64,000 bases of DNA from Diphasiastrum complanatum (Eukaryota; Streptophyta; Lycopodiopsida; Lycopodiales; Lycopodiaceae): positions 28,635,361 through 28,699,360 of the forward strand of contig CM055109.1 in NCBI GenBank assembly GCA_029204225.1. Direction: 5' to 3'. The translations under genes and the position numbers were made by a program. Positions within the stretch are counted from its first letter, which is position 1; each line of letters starts with the position of its first letter. The notes below the pieces were generated by a model. It was not told the DNA's origin, searched no databases, and was given only the letters and a program-made list of their open reading frames with translations. Positions 35,481 to 47,047 of this stretch are shown in pieces.

Positions 35481-36718
35481 ATGGCAAGACCATCCAACCC
35501 CTTTCCCAAGTTGGAGAAAAGACTTCCAAGGATTGATGCATCAAAGTACGATGGAGAATTAGATCCAACACGATTCCTCCAAGATTTCAATAACGCTTGT
35601 AAATTCTATGGGGACGAATCTGACATCGAAAAGGTACATTTATTCCCCATAATTTTACAAGGTGATGCAAAAGAGTGGTGTTTAAACCTTGAAGGCCCAG
35701 ACAACACGTCTTGGGAGACCATCACCGCAACACTAATCAAACGGTTCAAACCCTCCAAATTGCCGCAGAGTCCTTTCATCCAATTGACGCATATCAAGAT
35801 GTGAAGTAAAGAATCCGTGCGCACCTACATCGAGCGCTTCAAACATCTTAAAGTAGAGTGTGTCGATGATCACGTAACTGAAAAAATGGCCATTAAACTT
35901 TTTTTAGTCGGTTTACCCAAGGCCATTAGGAGAGAATTGAAACCCGTAGACTTGTATGAGCGATTGAAAGAAGTGATGGATAACGCCATCCGTGAAGAAG
36001 ATGAAGGATCTGATGAGGACTATGACTTTTGCAACAAGAGGGGAAAGAGGCTAGTTAAGTAGGAGACTTCCCGCGTGGAAGGATCGTCCTCATCTAATGA
36101 GGTTGATATCCTTCAACACCTTGAGGGGTGGCAAATTGCACAACAAGTTCAGATGGAAAAGCTAACTTCAAAATTTCAAAAGGTATTGAAGGATGTTGCT
36201 GAAAAAACTTTTCCAGTCCATGAGAATGTGTGGTGTCCTATTTGTTCTCAAAACCGCACCGCCAATGAGTGCCCACACATAAGAACATATTTCCCACAAG
36301 TGGCACGACCTATGTATTGCTCCTATAGGCCATCTGGACCTCAACAGTATGCACCAAATTACAATCCGCGCCGAGGCTAGGACAATACCAACCCAGGCCA
36401 ACATGCCTAGTTCCTTATCAACTCAGACAACCATTTGTAGTCAATCAGCCTGCGCCATAGGTACAATCTCACATGGTTGATACTACCTATGTCAATCATG
36501 CTACCTATTATGTCAAGGATCCCAATGCCAATGTTTATGAAGCAGAGGCGAGTTACTCTTATGAGATGGCACAGCCTGGATACGACCCCAATCAACCTCA
36601 GTATCACCCGCAACCTATATCATATGCTGCACAACCGATGGCAGTTTTACGTGGCTGTTTTGTGTGTGCGGGACGACATCCTAGCATTCATTGCCCTGAT
36701 AAAGACTGTCCAAAATGA
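35481..36718 (+). pseudogene. Ty3 gag pseudogene (Athila/Tat-like)
   Basis: This gag begins MARPSNPFPKLEKRLPRID at 35481. It has a clear Retrotrans_gag domain (ASKYDGELDPTRFLQDFNNA, GDAKEWCLNLEGP, LIKRFKPSKLPQSPFIQL), a stop at 35802, then a continuation from 35817 (RTYIERFKHLKVEC, KMAIKLFLVGLPKAIRREL, EEDEGSDEDYDF). A further stop at 36060 is followed by WCPICSQNRTANEC (near 36230) and a Tyr/Gln-rich region with CFVCAGRHPSIHC (near 36660). It is closer to the gag in the inverted-LTR element (10420) than to that at 19993. Confidence 0.87.
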
Positions 36719-38690
36719 CCCAGTCCCGCAGCTCCTGTTAACTCTATCCAAGTCGAGACAATCCCAATCAGGGTCATGACTTGAGCCCAACACCGGCAGG
36801 CTAGCGAAGTTGCAACAAGATAAACCAATATTTTTTTTCGCCTACTCCGTCCAGTGACAGAACCACACCAATTGTCTACCCGACCCCCAACGAGGAGATC
36901 CATCTGAGAGACAAATATCAAAAGCTCATCCACGAAGCTGATAATAAGGATGAGACTGTAGTCGCTCCTAGAGATCAAATCCTAGATAGCCCAACCATGA
37001 AAGAGTCGAGATATGGGGAGATTTGCTTCAAGCAAATGTTACCCTCCCATTTGGAGTACTCTGGAAGTACACCGAGAAATGGCAGGAAAGAGTTGTGCTC
37101 AATTGAAGATAACATCACGTCATCGAACCTCCCTGAGGTGCCCCTGCATCTGACTAATCCTGCAAGCGACAAGGGAAATAGATGCACTCCTACAACTTAT
37201 GGACATTCCCATGTTGTCTTGGCAGAATTAGATGGCAGATCGGGAGTCAACATAATATCAACATCCCTGATGAAGGAGTGGGGTCTTCAAGCTTCCATGA
37301 AATGGCCGAATTGTCAACTTCGAATGGCAGATCAAAGTGTGGTAAAACCATTAGGCCTAATACTAGACATAAGACTGAAACTATGAGGTTTGAGGTTCAC
37401 GCTAGATTTGGTAGTGCTAGATAGGAATTACTCCTAGGTAGGCAATGGCTCTCTAACACCTATTCCTATGAATTACTCCTAGGTAGACCATGGCTCTCTA
37501 ACGCATGCGTAGTGCACGATTGGAATAGAGAGCGCATTACATTTGGCAATAAAAAAACATCAGTCACATCGACTCTATTGGTAAGATCATACCCGCATGC
37601 ATCATCGAATATGGATCCTCTACCACAGAGTCTATTCTTGAAAATTACCATGACATCGAAGAGAAGGGCCATTATACCAAGGCTACGGATATTGTCAACT
37701 GGAGCCACAACTTGGCAACAATTGATTGTGTCAATGCGAAACTTTGCGAGCCAATACACATCACACTGATAGCGATGAATCTACCGTTGAACCAATTGAT
37801 TTGGATACTCCTATCTTCAACGTCAGTGATGTAAACATTGAACCCCACAACAAGGACTTGCTTCACATTGCTTGGCTACCTCATGACGAATCAATAACCT
37901 TGTATATCGATGACGAGAGTGTTTTATGCTCTCAAGAGTTTGATACAGACTACGACATGGCCGATATTACAAATGTAGCTATTCTACGCTTCATGGACGC
38001 CATTCCCCATGGCTACTCCTTGAAAAGGTCCGAGAGATAGAGCCTAAGGCTAGCATTGTTGCAGCCAAACTGGACCAAAGTAAAATATATCGTGTCAAAC
38101 GACTGGTATACGAATGGGAGATACATAGTAATGAATCTATCTATGCGATAGATGACGCAATCTTAACCGAAGTCTCTCAAGTGTCCAAGCCACACAGAAA
38201 CACCATTCACAAGGTGTATGCGAAAACAACTAGGAAGGAAACTATCCGTGAGAAAATGAAAAAGACTATAGAGGTGGAGCCTCCTCGCGATCTCACGATA
38301 GCTCGAGAAACCCTGGGCGAAGCACAATCTTCTAGGTCCACAAGCCACACAGCTAGGACCCCTAAAGATCCACCTAAGGCTACGACTATGAAGCCCTATG
38401 CCCCTAACAAAATTGATGTGCCCAACCATTTCAAGGACTTCACCATTGAAGATGTAACTATCCACCTGCCTCAAGCTCAACGGGAGCCAAAGGGAATGAC
38501 GGCCCCACTCAAACCGTGAAATTAAATCTTCAAGAGCCTGATGAGACAGAGGACAAGTTTGTCCATATTGGAGCACACCTTAACACCGAACAACGTCCGG
38601 CCTTAGAAAAGCTCCTTAGAGAATATCGTCATACTGAATCCATTATTGAGAGAGAAGCAACACCTTTTGATCCATTGCAAGAAAACTTCT
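36719..38690 (+). pseudogene. Ty3 protease and pre-RT region, broken
   Basis: After gag, scattered frames show YGHSHVVLAELDGRSGVNII (near 37197), the protease active-site region with Asp-Gly-Arg in place of the usual Asp-Gly-Gly, then EWGLQASMKWPNCQLRMADQ and LLLGRPWLSN (near 37477, preceded by a short duplicated copy near 37420). The acidic spacer follows (37726-38040) and the pre-RT motif NHFKDFTIEDVTIHLPQAQ (near 38422) with HIGAHLNTEQRPALEKLLRE (near 38562). The same order occurs at 21389-23300. The element ends near 38690, before RT, where a Copia gag begins. Confidence 0.8.
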
Positions 38691-40110
38691 CAAGGGAAGA
38701 TGGCTTTCATAGGTTCCATTTTGTTGGAGCATGGTGAGAGATTGAACACCTCCAATTATGCCATTTGAAAGTTGAGGATAGAGTCCATTCTAGTACTCCA
38801 AGATGTGATGGAGATTGTGCTAGGACTTGAGGAGGAGCCTCAAGTGCTCCAAGAGGTCCAAAACTACAAGAAGAAGGCAATGATGGCCCTACATATCATC
38901 AAAATGAATGTTTTCAATGAAGTGTTGAGGGATATTGGCTCATGCACCTCGACCAAGGAGGCATGGGATTCACTAAAGTCCACTTATGAGGCAAGAAACA
39001 CATCTAGGTTGCTCACACTAAGGAATCAAATCTTCCAGAGCTTCCAAAAGAGTGATGAGAGTGCCTCAAATTATGTTTTGAGAGTGAAAGATCTTCATAT
39101 AGAGCTTGCTTGCATAGGGGACCACCTCAATCCAAGAGAGCTAGTGCAAGTGATCCTAAATGGGTTGAAGAAATAATTTGACAACCTTGTTCAATCTTAT
39201 GCAATCAAGGATGAGCTTCCAAGCTTGGAGACACTACAAGGAGTTCTCATTTCTGAGGAGTGTAGGCAAGAGAACAAGCTATTCACGATCGATCAACTTT
39301 CTTTGAAGGATGAAAGATAGGTGAAAGAATACTTCACAAAGGACAAGCCAAGAGGAAGGGAAAAAGAGCATCATCAACATTTCAATAAGTACAAGTCAAA
39401 GGAGGAGAGTGATGATGATTCCTCACAAACATCAACAAGTTGCAAATCCAACAAGAAGTGCTTCTTTTGTGGTAAGAAGGGACATTTTGCTTCTAATTGT
39501 TTCAAGAAGAAAGAGTTCCTCAAGCAAGCCAATCTTAGTAAGGAGAGTGAAGGTGAGATATAAGGGAGTTATGAAGGAGGATTTCTCATGATGCCTATGT
39601 ACTCTTCTTCTAGTTTTGAAGTTCAACATTCATGGTGGATAGATAGTGGATCTAGTTCTCATATGACTAGTTCAAGAAAGCCTTTCACTCACCTTGAACC
39701 TCAAAATGGTTCTAGAAAGCCTATTTTAATTCCTATTGATGGTGAATACAAGATAGAAGGAATTGGTAGCCTTACTAATTGGTGTTGAATCCACTATGAT
39801 TCTTGAAGATGTACTGTTTGTGCCTAATCTCACTATGAATCTCATTAGTGTTGGCAATATGCTAGATGATGGTTTCCAAGTTGATTTTGGAAAAGATGAT
39901 CTCTTGGTTAAGAGGGATGGTGATGTGGTAGCAAGAGGAACTACATGTGGGAATATTTTCAAGTTGAAATCTAATCCTTGTGGAAGTGTGATGAAGAGGA
40001 GCTTTTGGATTATCTCAAGGAGGAGAAGGCAATTGGAGTATCTCAACCTATGTTCCATGATGGTCTCATGAAGATGGTGCTTTGGTAAAAGAACATGGAG
40101 AGATATTGAC
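38691..40110 (+). pseudogene. Ty1/copia gag and protease remnant
   Basis: Copia gag starts with ERLNTSNYAI, a stop in place of Trp, then KLRIESILV (near 38720-38790), followed by a UBN2-type gag (ALHIIKMNVFNEVL, CTSTKEAWDSLKSTYEARN, QIFQSFQKSDESASNYVLRV). A stop lies at 39174. The zinc knuckle CFFCGKKGHFASNC is near 39465 and the protease SWWIDSGSSSHMTSS near 39630. A frame change near 39770 leads to LEDVLFVPNLTMNLISVGNM, the protease C-terminal region. Integrase and RT are absent. It joins the Ty3 remnant directly, so one inserted in, or was recombined with, the other. Confidence 0.87.
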
Positions 40111-41224
40111 AAGGTGTTCTACTTCTCATCAATTTTCTTGTCGTGCTCATGTGGATGATCTTGTTTCATCAAGTAGAAGCAAAGATGGTGCTTTTTCGTG
40201 CGACTTCTTCAATTGGAGGTATCTCTTATCAATGGTGCTTGATAGGAAGATTGCAATAGTTGATACATTTGGGATCTTTAGATCCATATGCTTTTTCAAT
40301 ATTTCTTTGCATGTAAGGAGTAAGGAGGATCACATCTCAATCAAGAGGATGATGGTAGAATTCTCATATCTACCAAAAATCCAAGCGCATGATGGAGATT
40401 TGCCAAGGCGTGAGGAGGGGTCCTCTCAACACATGGAGGAGATCTTCAAGAGGCAAGGCCAAGTCTTTGTGGATCACAATTCATGGCAAAAAGGGGCAAT
40501 TTTTAGGTGGTATCTAATTCAACATATTCACTTTTTCTTCTCTTCAATTATTTGATGTACCATCTTTCTTTGTTGAGATTTCTACATCTCAAAGTTCAAG
40601 TGAGGCAATGCTAGTCTTGTATGATGCCTCTTGTATGGACATATTAGATATGTTTACAAATCATTTTGAAAGCAAGTAGTTGTGTCATCAAATGTATGCT
40701 CTTGGATCTAGTAAGAGCAAGAATGAGTTTGTTACTCATAGTGTGAAAAATCATGTTTTTACATGTTGTGAGGCAATTTGTCAACTTCTCATGAGATTAA
40801 GTGAATTATCCATGAAGGAAACTTACATCCCTGATCAAGTATGTAGCCTCAATAAGATCAAGATAGTTTTTGATTTCAATATTAGATCTATCATGCAAAA
40901 AGTTACTAGTCAAGCTAGTATGCAAAATCGTGGTAATCAACACTTTTGCCTATCTTGTGATCTTGATCTTTATGATCATCATGAGGCATGGAGGCCTCGG
41001 ATTTCTCTCCTTATGTTGCTTGTTCTGTTGATATAGCGTCATTGTGATTCGCAATTGCGGTAGTATGGTTCCTTGTATCGCGAAAGGCTTGTGGGTGATC
41101 CTTGTATTGCGAGTGTTTTCTAGTCTGGAGTGAGGAAATTTGTTGGGTTGTTGGATCTTGGATGCGGGCTTTCTGTGTGATCTTTCCCAAGCGTGTATCT
41201 GTTGTTGATTATTAGAAAACTGGA
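40111..41224. other. Unassigned stretch before the host gene
   Basis: Open frames 40082-40555 and 40680-41036 show no recognised domain. They may be decayed Copia sequence (a SCMDILDMFTNHFES reading near 40630 faintly recalls the end of Copia RNase H), but this is weak. From about 41040 the text changes to a GC-richer stretch that could hold the promoter of the gene at 41451. Confidence 0.45.
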
Positions 41225-41414
41225 ATCGAGCTAATGTGAGTTGAGAGAGAGAGAGAGACAGTGAGAGAGAGAGCGAGCGAGCGCAGGATGAGCAGATAGG
41301 GGAGAGAGAGTGTATAGGCGAGATAGAGCGCAAGACGAGCATATAGGGGAGTGGTTTTATTTTTTTTTTGAATTTAGGGCTTTTTAGGGTTTTGAATTTG
41401 AAAGATAGCAATAA

Positions 41415-41450
<36 letters not shown>
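41225..41450 (+). promoter_or_regulatory. GA-rich 5' leader/promoter of the NFD6/NOXY2-like gene
   Basis: GA repeats lie at 41245-41280 and 41418-41448; the second ends two bases before the ATG. A related block, GAGCGCAGGATGAGCAGATAG and GAGCGCAAGACGAGCATATAG, occurs twice (41279 and 41327), each followed by GGGAG. A TAGGGTTTT word (41386), like the plant telo-box on the reverse strand, is present. GA-rich leaders are typical of constitutive plant genes. No clear TATA box was found. Confidence 0.55.
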
Positions 41451-41451
<1 letters not shown>

Positions 41452-44400
41452 TGGCGAATGCTATAGGGAATGCATCGCGTAGGCTGACGGGATTGCGTCC
41501 TTCCAACCTGCTCAGAAATCCATCCCTCAATAAGCTTGTCTCCTCATCCTCTTTACCTGCCTCACCTAAGCGCCTGCACAACAATGCCACAGCTCCTCGG
41601 ATCTTAAGACACTCCCCTTGCAGCAAACGGTATACATCTTAACAATGCTTTTTTCTGTTCAGAAAAACATGGCTGCCTCCTAAACAAATTTAGATTAAGT
41701 GGGTTGATCCTTAAATATGGTGCATTATGATCTACAGGCTATTAGGAGAGCTGGGTTGCATGGAGTCTTTGATCCCATGGCATAGTGCGACGTCTGCGGC
41801 CCGTCTTGTATCCAGGATATCTAACAACGTCACCACTTTTTATGAAGGTAAAATTTTCCTCTCTTTTGTTTTTTATGCATTAGCTATCGAAGCTCTTCAG
41901 ATGTGGTTTATGGTTAGTATCAACGCTTAAAGGCACCTTGCAAATGAATAAAATTTACCATGTTTTTATTGAAGATTTATGTTACCCTGCAAGTTTTTAT
42001 TTGGGTGGGCATTCCCCCATATTTTCCCTGTAAAGACGAGTCAGGAGCCTGTGATTTCCTTACTATGATCTCTTGTATGATGGATATATTCATTATCTCT
42101 AGAATTCCTTCATTGGGTGCACTGTGTGGTGTCGAATTCTAGACTTTAAGGAGAGGAAAGGATATCTTCACCATCATGCATTGGAGGATGTGTTGTATAT
42201 TTATTAGAAGATAAAAAATGAACCTAAGAGATTGATTGGTTGGTTGTTTAAGGAACGCCTTTGATTTTATTGATCTGGAGCATATTAATTTCAAAGTGAC
42301 ACTTCTACGAGTAGAACTGGTTACAAATAGTTATCTACCTATGGTTGTGGGCTAATTATTATAACAACCTCACTTGATAAAGAATCCATCACAGTAATTG
42401 GTTCATCATCACATTTCACATCACCACATTGTGTTAGAGCACTCAACATCACTTATGAGAGGTGATATCACTCACCAACTGATTTACAGAGTTGCTCCCC
42501 AACTTGGTGACTAAAGTCACTCAAATTTTTATTTGTACTGATTGTCATATCTCACCTGCACAGAATGAGATTACCACACAGGAGTAGATAAACATATAGA
42601 ACAACACTTGGCAATGCATCACATAGTAATGGCCCCAATGGAGTAGATATTGGCTCTCATGGGGCATTACAAACATCATTCACATGACATCTTTGCCACA
42701 TAAATTGAAATATAGTGCATCGTAGAATAGACAACACCACGTTGATCTCTCACATAGTAGATCTATTGCAAGATTTGTCACAAAACATGATGCAAGCATC
42801 AATGCCCAGTCTAGACTTCGACATTTCCTTCCTTTTACACGAGAGACATAAGGTGTTACGAGCACGTAACCAGTGCCGAACCCTAGAGAACACACCATAG
42901 TCAGGGTCGTGTCCGAGCGTACACTTTTCACTAATGCATCCATCACATGCATCAACTTGCGGTGACTTAAAAAAAGAAGATTGCTTCAACATCTGCTCAA
43001 TGTATCGTTGTTGAGAGATGAAGATTCCAGCCCCATGTGGAAGATCAACAAGAACCCAAGTGTGGTTCTTCATGAGTGAGTTGTACTCCTCTTGCATCGC
43101 ATCCTCCCAACATTTTACTCCTCTGGCCTACTCATAAAAAACAGGTTCTACTGCACCAGAAATGATCCACTTTGCTGTCCTGCAAAGTGTGCAACAACCA
43201 TTTAGGGACTGGTTTGGGCTGTCCAACAGCCTTACCTTTGTCAACACTTTGTTGTCCAATTAGGTTCTTCTTGATGAACTATGGGCTGCAAAATTGAAGA
43301 AGTAGTGGGCTGTCCACTAGAAGTTGATGGCAGTCCCTTCTCTTCATAATTAGATGGCAAAACCAAATCTGGAAATATTTCAAGATATGCATCATGGGGG
43401 AAGTCCCCTTTCATGACATGAGTGGGCGCAACGTCATAGGAGGTCTTTTCATCAAAATGAACATCACGACTTACTATGATTTTATTAATATCCATATTGA
43501 ACAACCTATTGCCCTTGCTTTCACTACTATAGCCAACAAATATGCATTTAACTCCTTTAACATCAAGCTTGGTTCTTAGCTTATTAGGAATGAAAGCATA
43601 AGCCGTGCAACCAAAGATGCGTAAGTGAGAAACAGTAGGCTTCTTACCATACCAAACTTCATAAGGAGTTAATACCTTCAAGGCTTTAGTAGGACACCGA
43701 TTACTAATGTAAACCACCGTTATAACCGCTTCAGCCCAAAACTTGTGAGGTAGGCCCTTGCCTTGAGCATGCATCGAGCCATCTCCATAATAGTGCGATT
43801 CTTTCTTTCGGCAACACCATTTTGTTGAGGTGTGTAAGGGGTTGTCATTTGATGATGGATACCTTTGCTTTGAAGATAAGTACCGAACGTATTCTTTATA
43901 TATTCCCCTCCTCGGTCGGTACGTAAGATTTGCAAAGAGTGCCCAAATTGGTTTTCTATCATTGCTAGAAAATCCTTAAAGCGTTGAAAAACTTCAGATT
44001 TTGCCTTCATAGGATAAATCCATGTAAATCTTGAAAGGTCATCAATAAAAGTAACAAAGTACTTACACCTTCCAATGGATTCGGTCCTCATTGGACCACA
44101 TACATCACTATGAACCAAATCAAATTTGCCATCAACTCGAATAGTTCCATCAATTGTCTTTAGGAGAGATGAGATTATTAGTGACAAAAGCATAATCATT
44201 ATTGAAAAGATTACCTCTTTTCCAAATTGTTGTTCCAAAGTAATGATTGCGGTACTTGTATCGTTACCTTTCTGTTTTTCCTTTGCAAGCCTCTTCCTAC
44301 ATTCTTTGATGTGATGCCCAAACTTCTTGCAATAGTGGCACTTACCCTTCTTCTTGGAGTCTTGATCTTGAGCTTCCTTAGACTTTTGATCATCTTTGGA

Positions 44401-47047
44401 AGTTTTGAAAGAAGGCTTCCCTTTCCACTTGCCTTTGCCTTTGCCTTTTGCAAAGAAAGCTTGATCTTCTTGTTCACCAAAGTTGATCCTTGTTTGCTCT
44501 TCTTGAAGAAGTAAGCCAACAAGTTCGTCGAAGGAGATTTGCTGTCCCCTAAGAGAAATGCTCAATGATGACACAAATGGAAGGTAAGAATTAGGAAGAG
44601 AGTTGAGAGTAATAGATACAAATTGTGAGTTCTCAATCACCTCATCAATACTAAGAAGCTCCTCTCGAAGATCCTTGATCTTCGTCAAGTGGTTTGTAAG
44701 CAAATCACCTTCTTGCATCTTCAAGATAGAAAGTTGATTTCGAAGATATACCACTTTTGCCGCATTCTTTACTTGAAACATCTTGGCAAGAGTCTCCCAA
44801 GCCCTTTTGGAAGTCTTGCATGATCTAATATGAGGAAGGATAGATCTCTTCACTGATAATGCAATGACGGAATGTGCTTGTGCATCTCGTCGATCCTACT
44901 TATTTTGCTCATCGGAAGACACCTCCGTAGTTGAAGAAGTAGTTGTTCTAGATGGTGTAATAGGTGCCAAGGTAGGTGGCCTTTCTTCGTCACCATTAAC
45001 TACTTCCCACAAACCTTTAGCAATTAGAAGGTTCTTTATCATGTAGCACCACAAGGAATAGTTTGTGCCATCCAGCCTATCTTCATTATAAAGAACCAAT
45101 AGACTCCGATTCTTTAGCCATAACAGAAAAATCATCTTGTAGTAGATAGGAAATAGACTTTCCAAGACAAAATCTACTCAAAGGGCAACAACCTCAAAGC
45201 TGAAATTATGAGCACAATAGATTGCAATACTCCACATGCAATTTGCTCAACAAGTAACGAAATAGTTGGCTGATTTCTGCACAAAAAACAGAATGCTCAC
45301 AAATAGGTAGATTTCAAATGAAGCCTAAACCAAAACCAGAAATTAGTGGCTAAAAAGAGTGCACACTATGTGCATATAGAGCTGATGGTAGCGCCCTACT
45401 CCAAGCTCACCAACAGGGAAATTTCAGCAAGAAATGTGTCCAAAACACATGTATCTTCATTTAAGAAGTAAATCTGAAATTTTCAGTATGTAATTGAGTC
45501 AAGATCACATGCAATTGGTTTGAGCATGGGCGCCCTACTGCTAGCTCTCAAATAGGTGAAGGTGCCCTGCCATTTCCTGCAAAAAAGTTATAAGAAGATG
45601 AACAGATTCTTCTCTTGCAAAAATCAGCAGCTTGATGATTTTCTGCTACCAAAAAGGGAAGAAGATAGCTTCCTATTGGGCGCCCTCCTGCAAGCAATAT
45701 GATCACCTAAAGGCTCTGATACCATGTAGGAAATAGAAGCCTAAGGAGCTAAGAACTTAACTATTCAATCACACAAAGCATTCTCAAAAGAAAGAGAGAG
45801 ATGGCTAGAAATCCTCTTGTAGAAACTCGTGGACAGCCAAGGAGAATAGTCAGTATTGCTTACAAAAGTGTCTTATACAAATGGGATGCTTACATATATA
45901 TAGTCCAAGATGACTTTCCAACTACTTGACTATTGGCTGTCCAACTACTTGACTATTGACTATCCAACTTTCTATAAGTTACATAGAAAGAATAAGGTAC
46001 CTCCAATATGTCAAGTTGGGGTACTTAATGTCACAGTTAGGCCTAGTGGACCCATGAGTCCCTACCAAGTTAATTTCATACTAACTTAGCTAACTCTAAG
46101 TTTAGTAGGCCTAATATAATAAATGACCATGGTTACACAACTCTCGACCTTTTGGGTCAAAGTAACCTATGGTTATGTAAGCAATTCCATTTACATTCCA
46201 ACAAGAGATGGATCAAGATACCAAGATTATGATTTGCCAACCACCTCATCCTATAATCAGAAGAACATCTTGATTGGAAATACCCAAGTATAATAGAACA
46301 ATCGATCTAATTAAATTTATGTGGTTCTTAGCCAGTTTGCCGAAAAGCATCAACGTGAACTCAAGCAAAGTGCTGTGTCAACCCTATTTGCATGTTTGCA
46401 CTTGTTGACTTCTACATGATGGTCAACTGCTTATGGCCTGAGCATTCAGCTGTTTCCCTTTTAATGGAACCATTGCTCTCCTGATGCCTTATTTCCCTAT
46501 CTTAGGGCAGGAAAAGCAGGCTAGGAAGTACTAGTCTTAAAAGCTGTGTTCAAGGAATGCAAGGGTTTGGGAGTTTTTTTAACCACTGTTTTATGATTTT
46601 GCACCCTTAGTCTTCAATTGTAGTAAAAGGTTTTGGATTTGGGGATTCTTTTTACTGTTCCATACATTGGTTGCGAACCCAAAGCTTTGATTTTTCCATT
46701 AAGCCTTGAGCTTTTCAACTGCTACTTGTTGACAAGTTCATGTCTTTCACATTGCAAGTATTATTCTTTCTAGCATCTAGATTATTTTTCATTTTTATTT
46801 TGTGTATGTATTTCTGGTTTGTTTCTTGTTGATTTGATGTATCCTCAATTTTTTTTTTTTTTCTGTTGAAACCAATATATTTTTTTTCAGGGAGGGGAAG
46901 AGGAAACATGTTTCTAAGATGCTGGCATTTAGATGCATTTGTTCAAGTTAATGCTTTATCACCGTGGGATTGAAAAATTGTCTGATGTTTCAACTTTTCC
47001 TTTCGAATGAGCAGGGAACCTAGCAAATTATGTCAGTCCTATCTAGT
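41451..47047 (+). CDS. NFD6/NOXY2-like small mitochondrial protein gene (three exons)
   Basis: The gene is read as exon 1 41451-41629, exon 2 41738-41847 and a proposed exon 3 47015-47047, giving about 107 residues. Exon 1 encodes a Ser/Arg/Leu-rich, acid-poor N-terminus (MANAIGNASRRLTGLRPSN), typical of a mitochondrial targeting peptide. Exon 2 encodes the family core: LLGELGCMESLIPWHSATSA, then ARLVSRISNN. The core matches plant NUCLEAR FUSION DEFECTIVE 6 and NONRESPONDING TO OXYLIPINS 2 proteins; their precise molecular role is not known. Both exon 1-2 borders are GT/AG and keep the frame. Exon 3 follows a strong pyrimidine tract and adds ten residues after the junction before TAG. Exon 3 is less sure because the family C-terminus varies and is often alternatively spliced. 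No frame break is seen, so the gene is probably active. Confidence 0.8.
41630..41737 (+). other. Intron 1 of the NFD6/NOXY2-like gene
   Basis: The intron runs from GTATAC to CTACAG, 108 bp. It splits an Arg codon (CG|G). Removing it joins the targeting peptide to the conserved core. Confidence 0.85.
42854..42924 (+). repeat. 71-bp fragment of the chromovirus LTR start
   Basis: TGTTACGAGCACGTAACCAG and the following bases repeat the start of the LTR at 5275, with one base change in the palindrome and some small deletions. Only the first part of the LTR is present, and it starts exactly at TG. Confidence 0.88.
42930..43097 (-). pseudogene. Copia reverse transcriptase fragments joined by deletion
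   Basis: The reading EEYNSLMKNHTWVLVDLP is the start of Copia RT; it is followed directly by GIFISQQRYIEQMLKQ, which normally lies several hundred residues later. The catalytic YVDD box and palm are lost between them. It is separated from integrase by about 140 bp of broken sequence. Confidence 0.8.
43241..44853 (-). pseudogene. Copia gag and integrase, protease deleted
   Basis: From right to left: gag UBN2 domain (CKTSKRAWETLAKMFQVKN, LKMQEGDLLTNHLTKIKDL, LTLNSLPNSY-type region), a basic linker, a zinc knuckle (CHYCKKFGHHIKEC near 44330), then directly the integrase core, with no DSG protease between. Integrase has Asp in VHSDVCGPM, Asp in LRTDRGGEYI and Glu in NGVAERKNRTIMEMARCML. A frame change at about 43745 leads into KFWAEAVITVVYISNRCPT and the integrase C-terminal part (IFVGYSSESKGNRLFN), ending near 43241. 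The catalytic triad is intact, yet the polyprotein is broken. Confidence 0.9.
44896..45165 (-). pseudogene. Copia gag N-terminus
   Basis: The reading EDRLDGTNYSLWCYMIKNLL followed by IAKGLWEVVNG is the start of Copia gag. A stop after DEQNK (about 44898) separates it from the gag body downstream, and the frame then changes. The first 30 residues upstream of it look like leader sequence rather than gag. Confidence 0.8.
45166..45711. other. Copia leader
   Basis: No gene is seen between the gag start and the primer site. GGCGCCC-type words (GGCGCCCTACT, GGTGCCCTGCC, GGCGCCCTCCT) recur at about 45390, 45530, 45550 and 45680. Confidence 0.55.
45712..45724 (-). promoter_or_regulatory. Primer-binding site of the intronic Copia element
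   Basis: On the minus strand the sequence reads TGGTATCAGAGCC, a perfect match to the initiator tRNA-Met 3' end complement, starting at the LTR edge. Confidence 0.93.
45725..46203 (-). repeat. 5' LTR of the intronic Copia element (479 bp)
   Basis: On the minus strand it runs from TGTTGGAATG to TTTCCTACA, directly followed by the primer site. A TATA-like TATATATGTAAG lies near 45893. Bases just outside (AGAGA at 46204) are the candidate target sequence; the other side is lost. Confidence 0.9.

Larger units (their letters stand above)
42680..46203 (-). mobile_element. Ty1/copia element in the intron, internally deleted, antisense to the gene
   Basis: Order on the minus strand: 5' LTR (46203-45725), primer site (45724-45712), leader, gag-pol (45165 down to about 42930). 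Protease is missing, and the RT core is deleted. The 3' LTR was not found; the left part ends near 42680. A 71-bp piece of the Ty3 LTR sits inside it (42854-42924). The element cannot move on its own. Confidence 0.85.
41848..47014 (+). other. Intron 2 of the NFD6/NOXY2-like gene (proposed)
   Basis: The donor is AAG|GTAAAA at 41848 and the proposed acceptor is GAGCAG| at 47014, after a pyrimidine tract from 46986. The length is 5167 bp, of which about 3.5 kb is an antisense Copia element (42680-46203). Confidence 0.6.
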
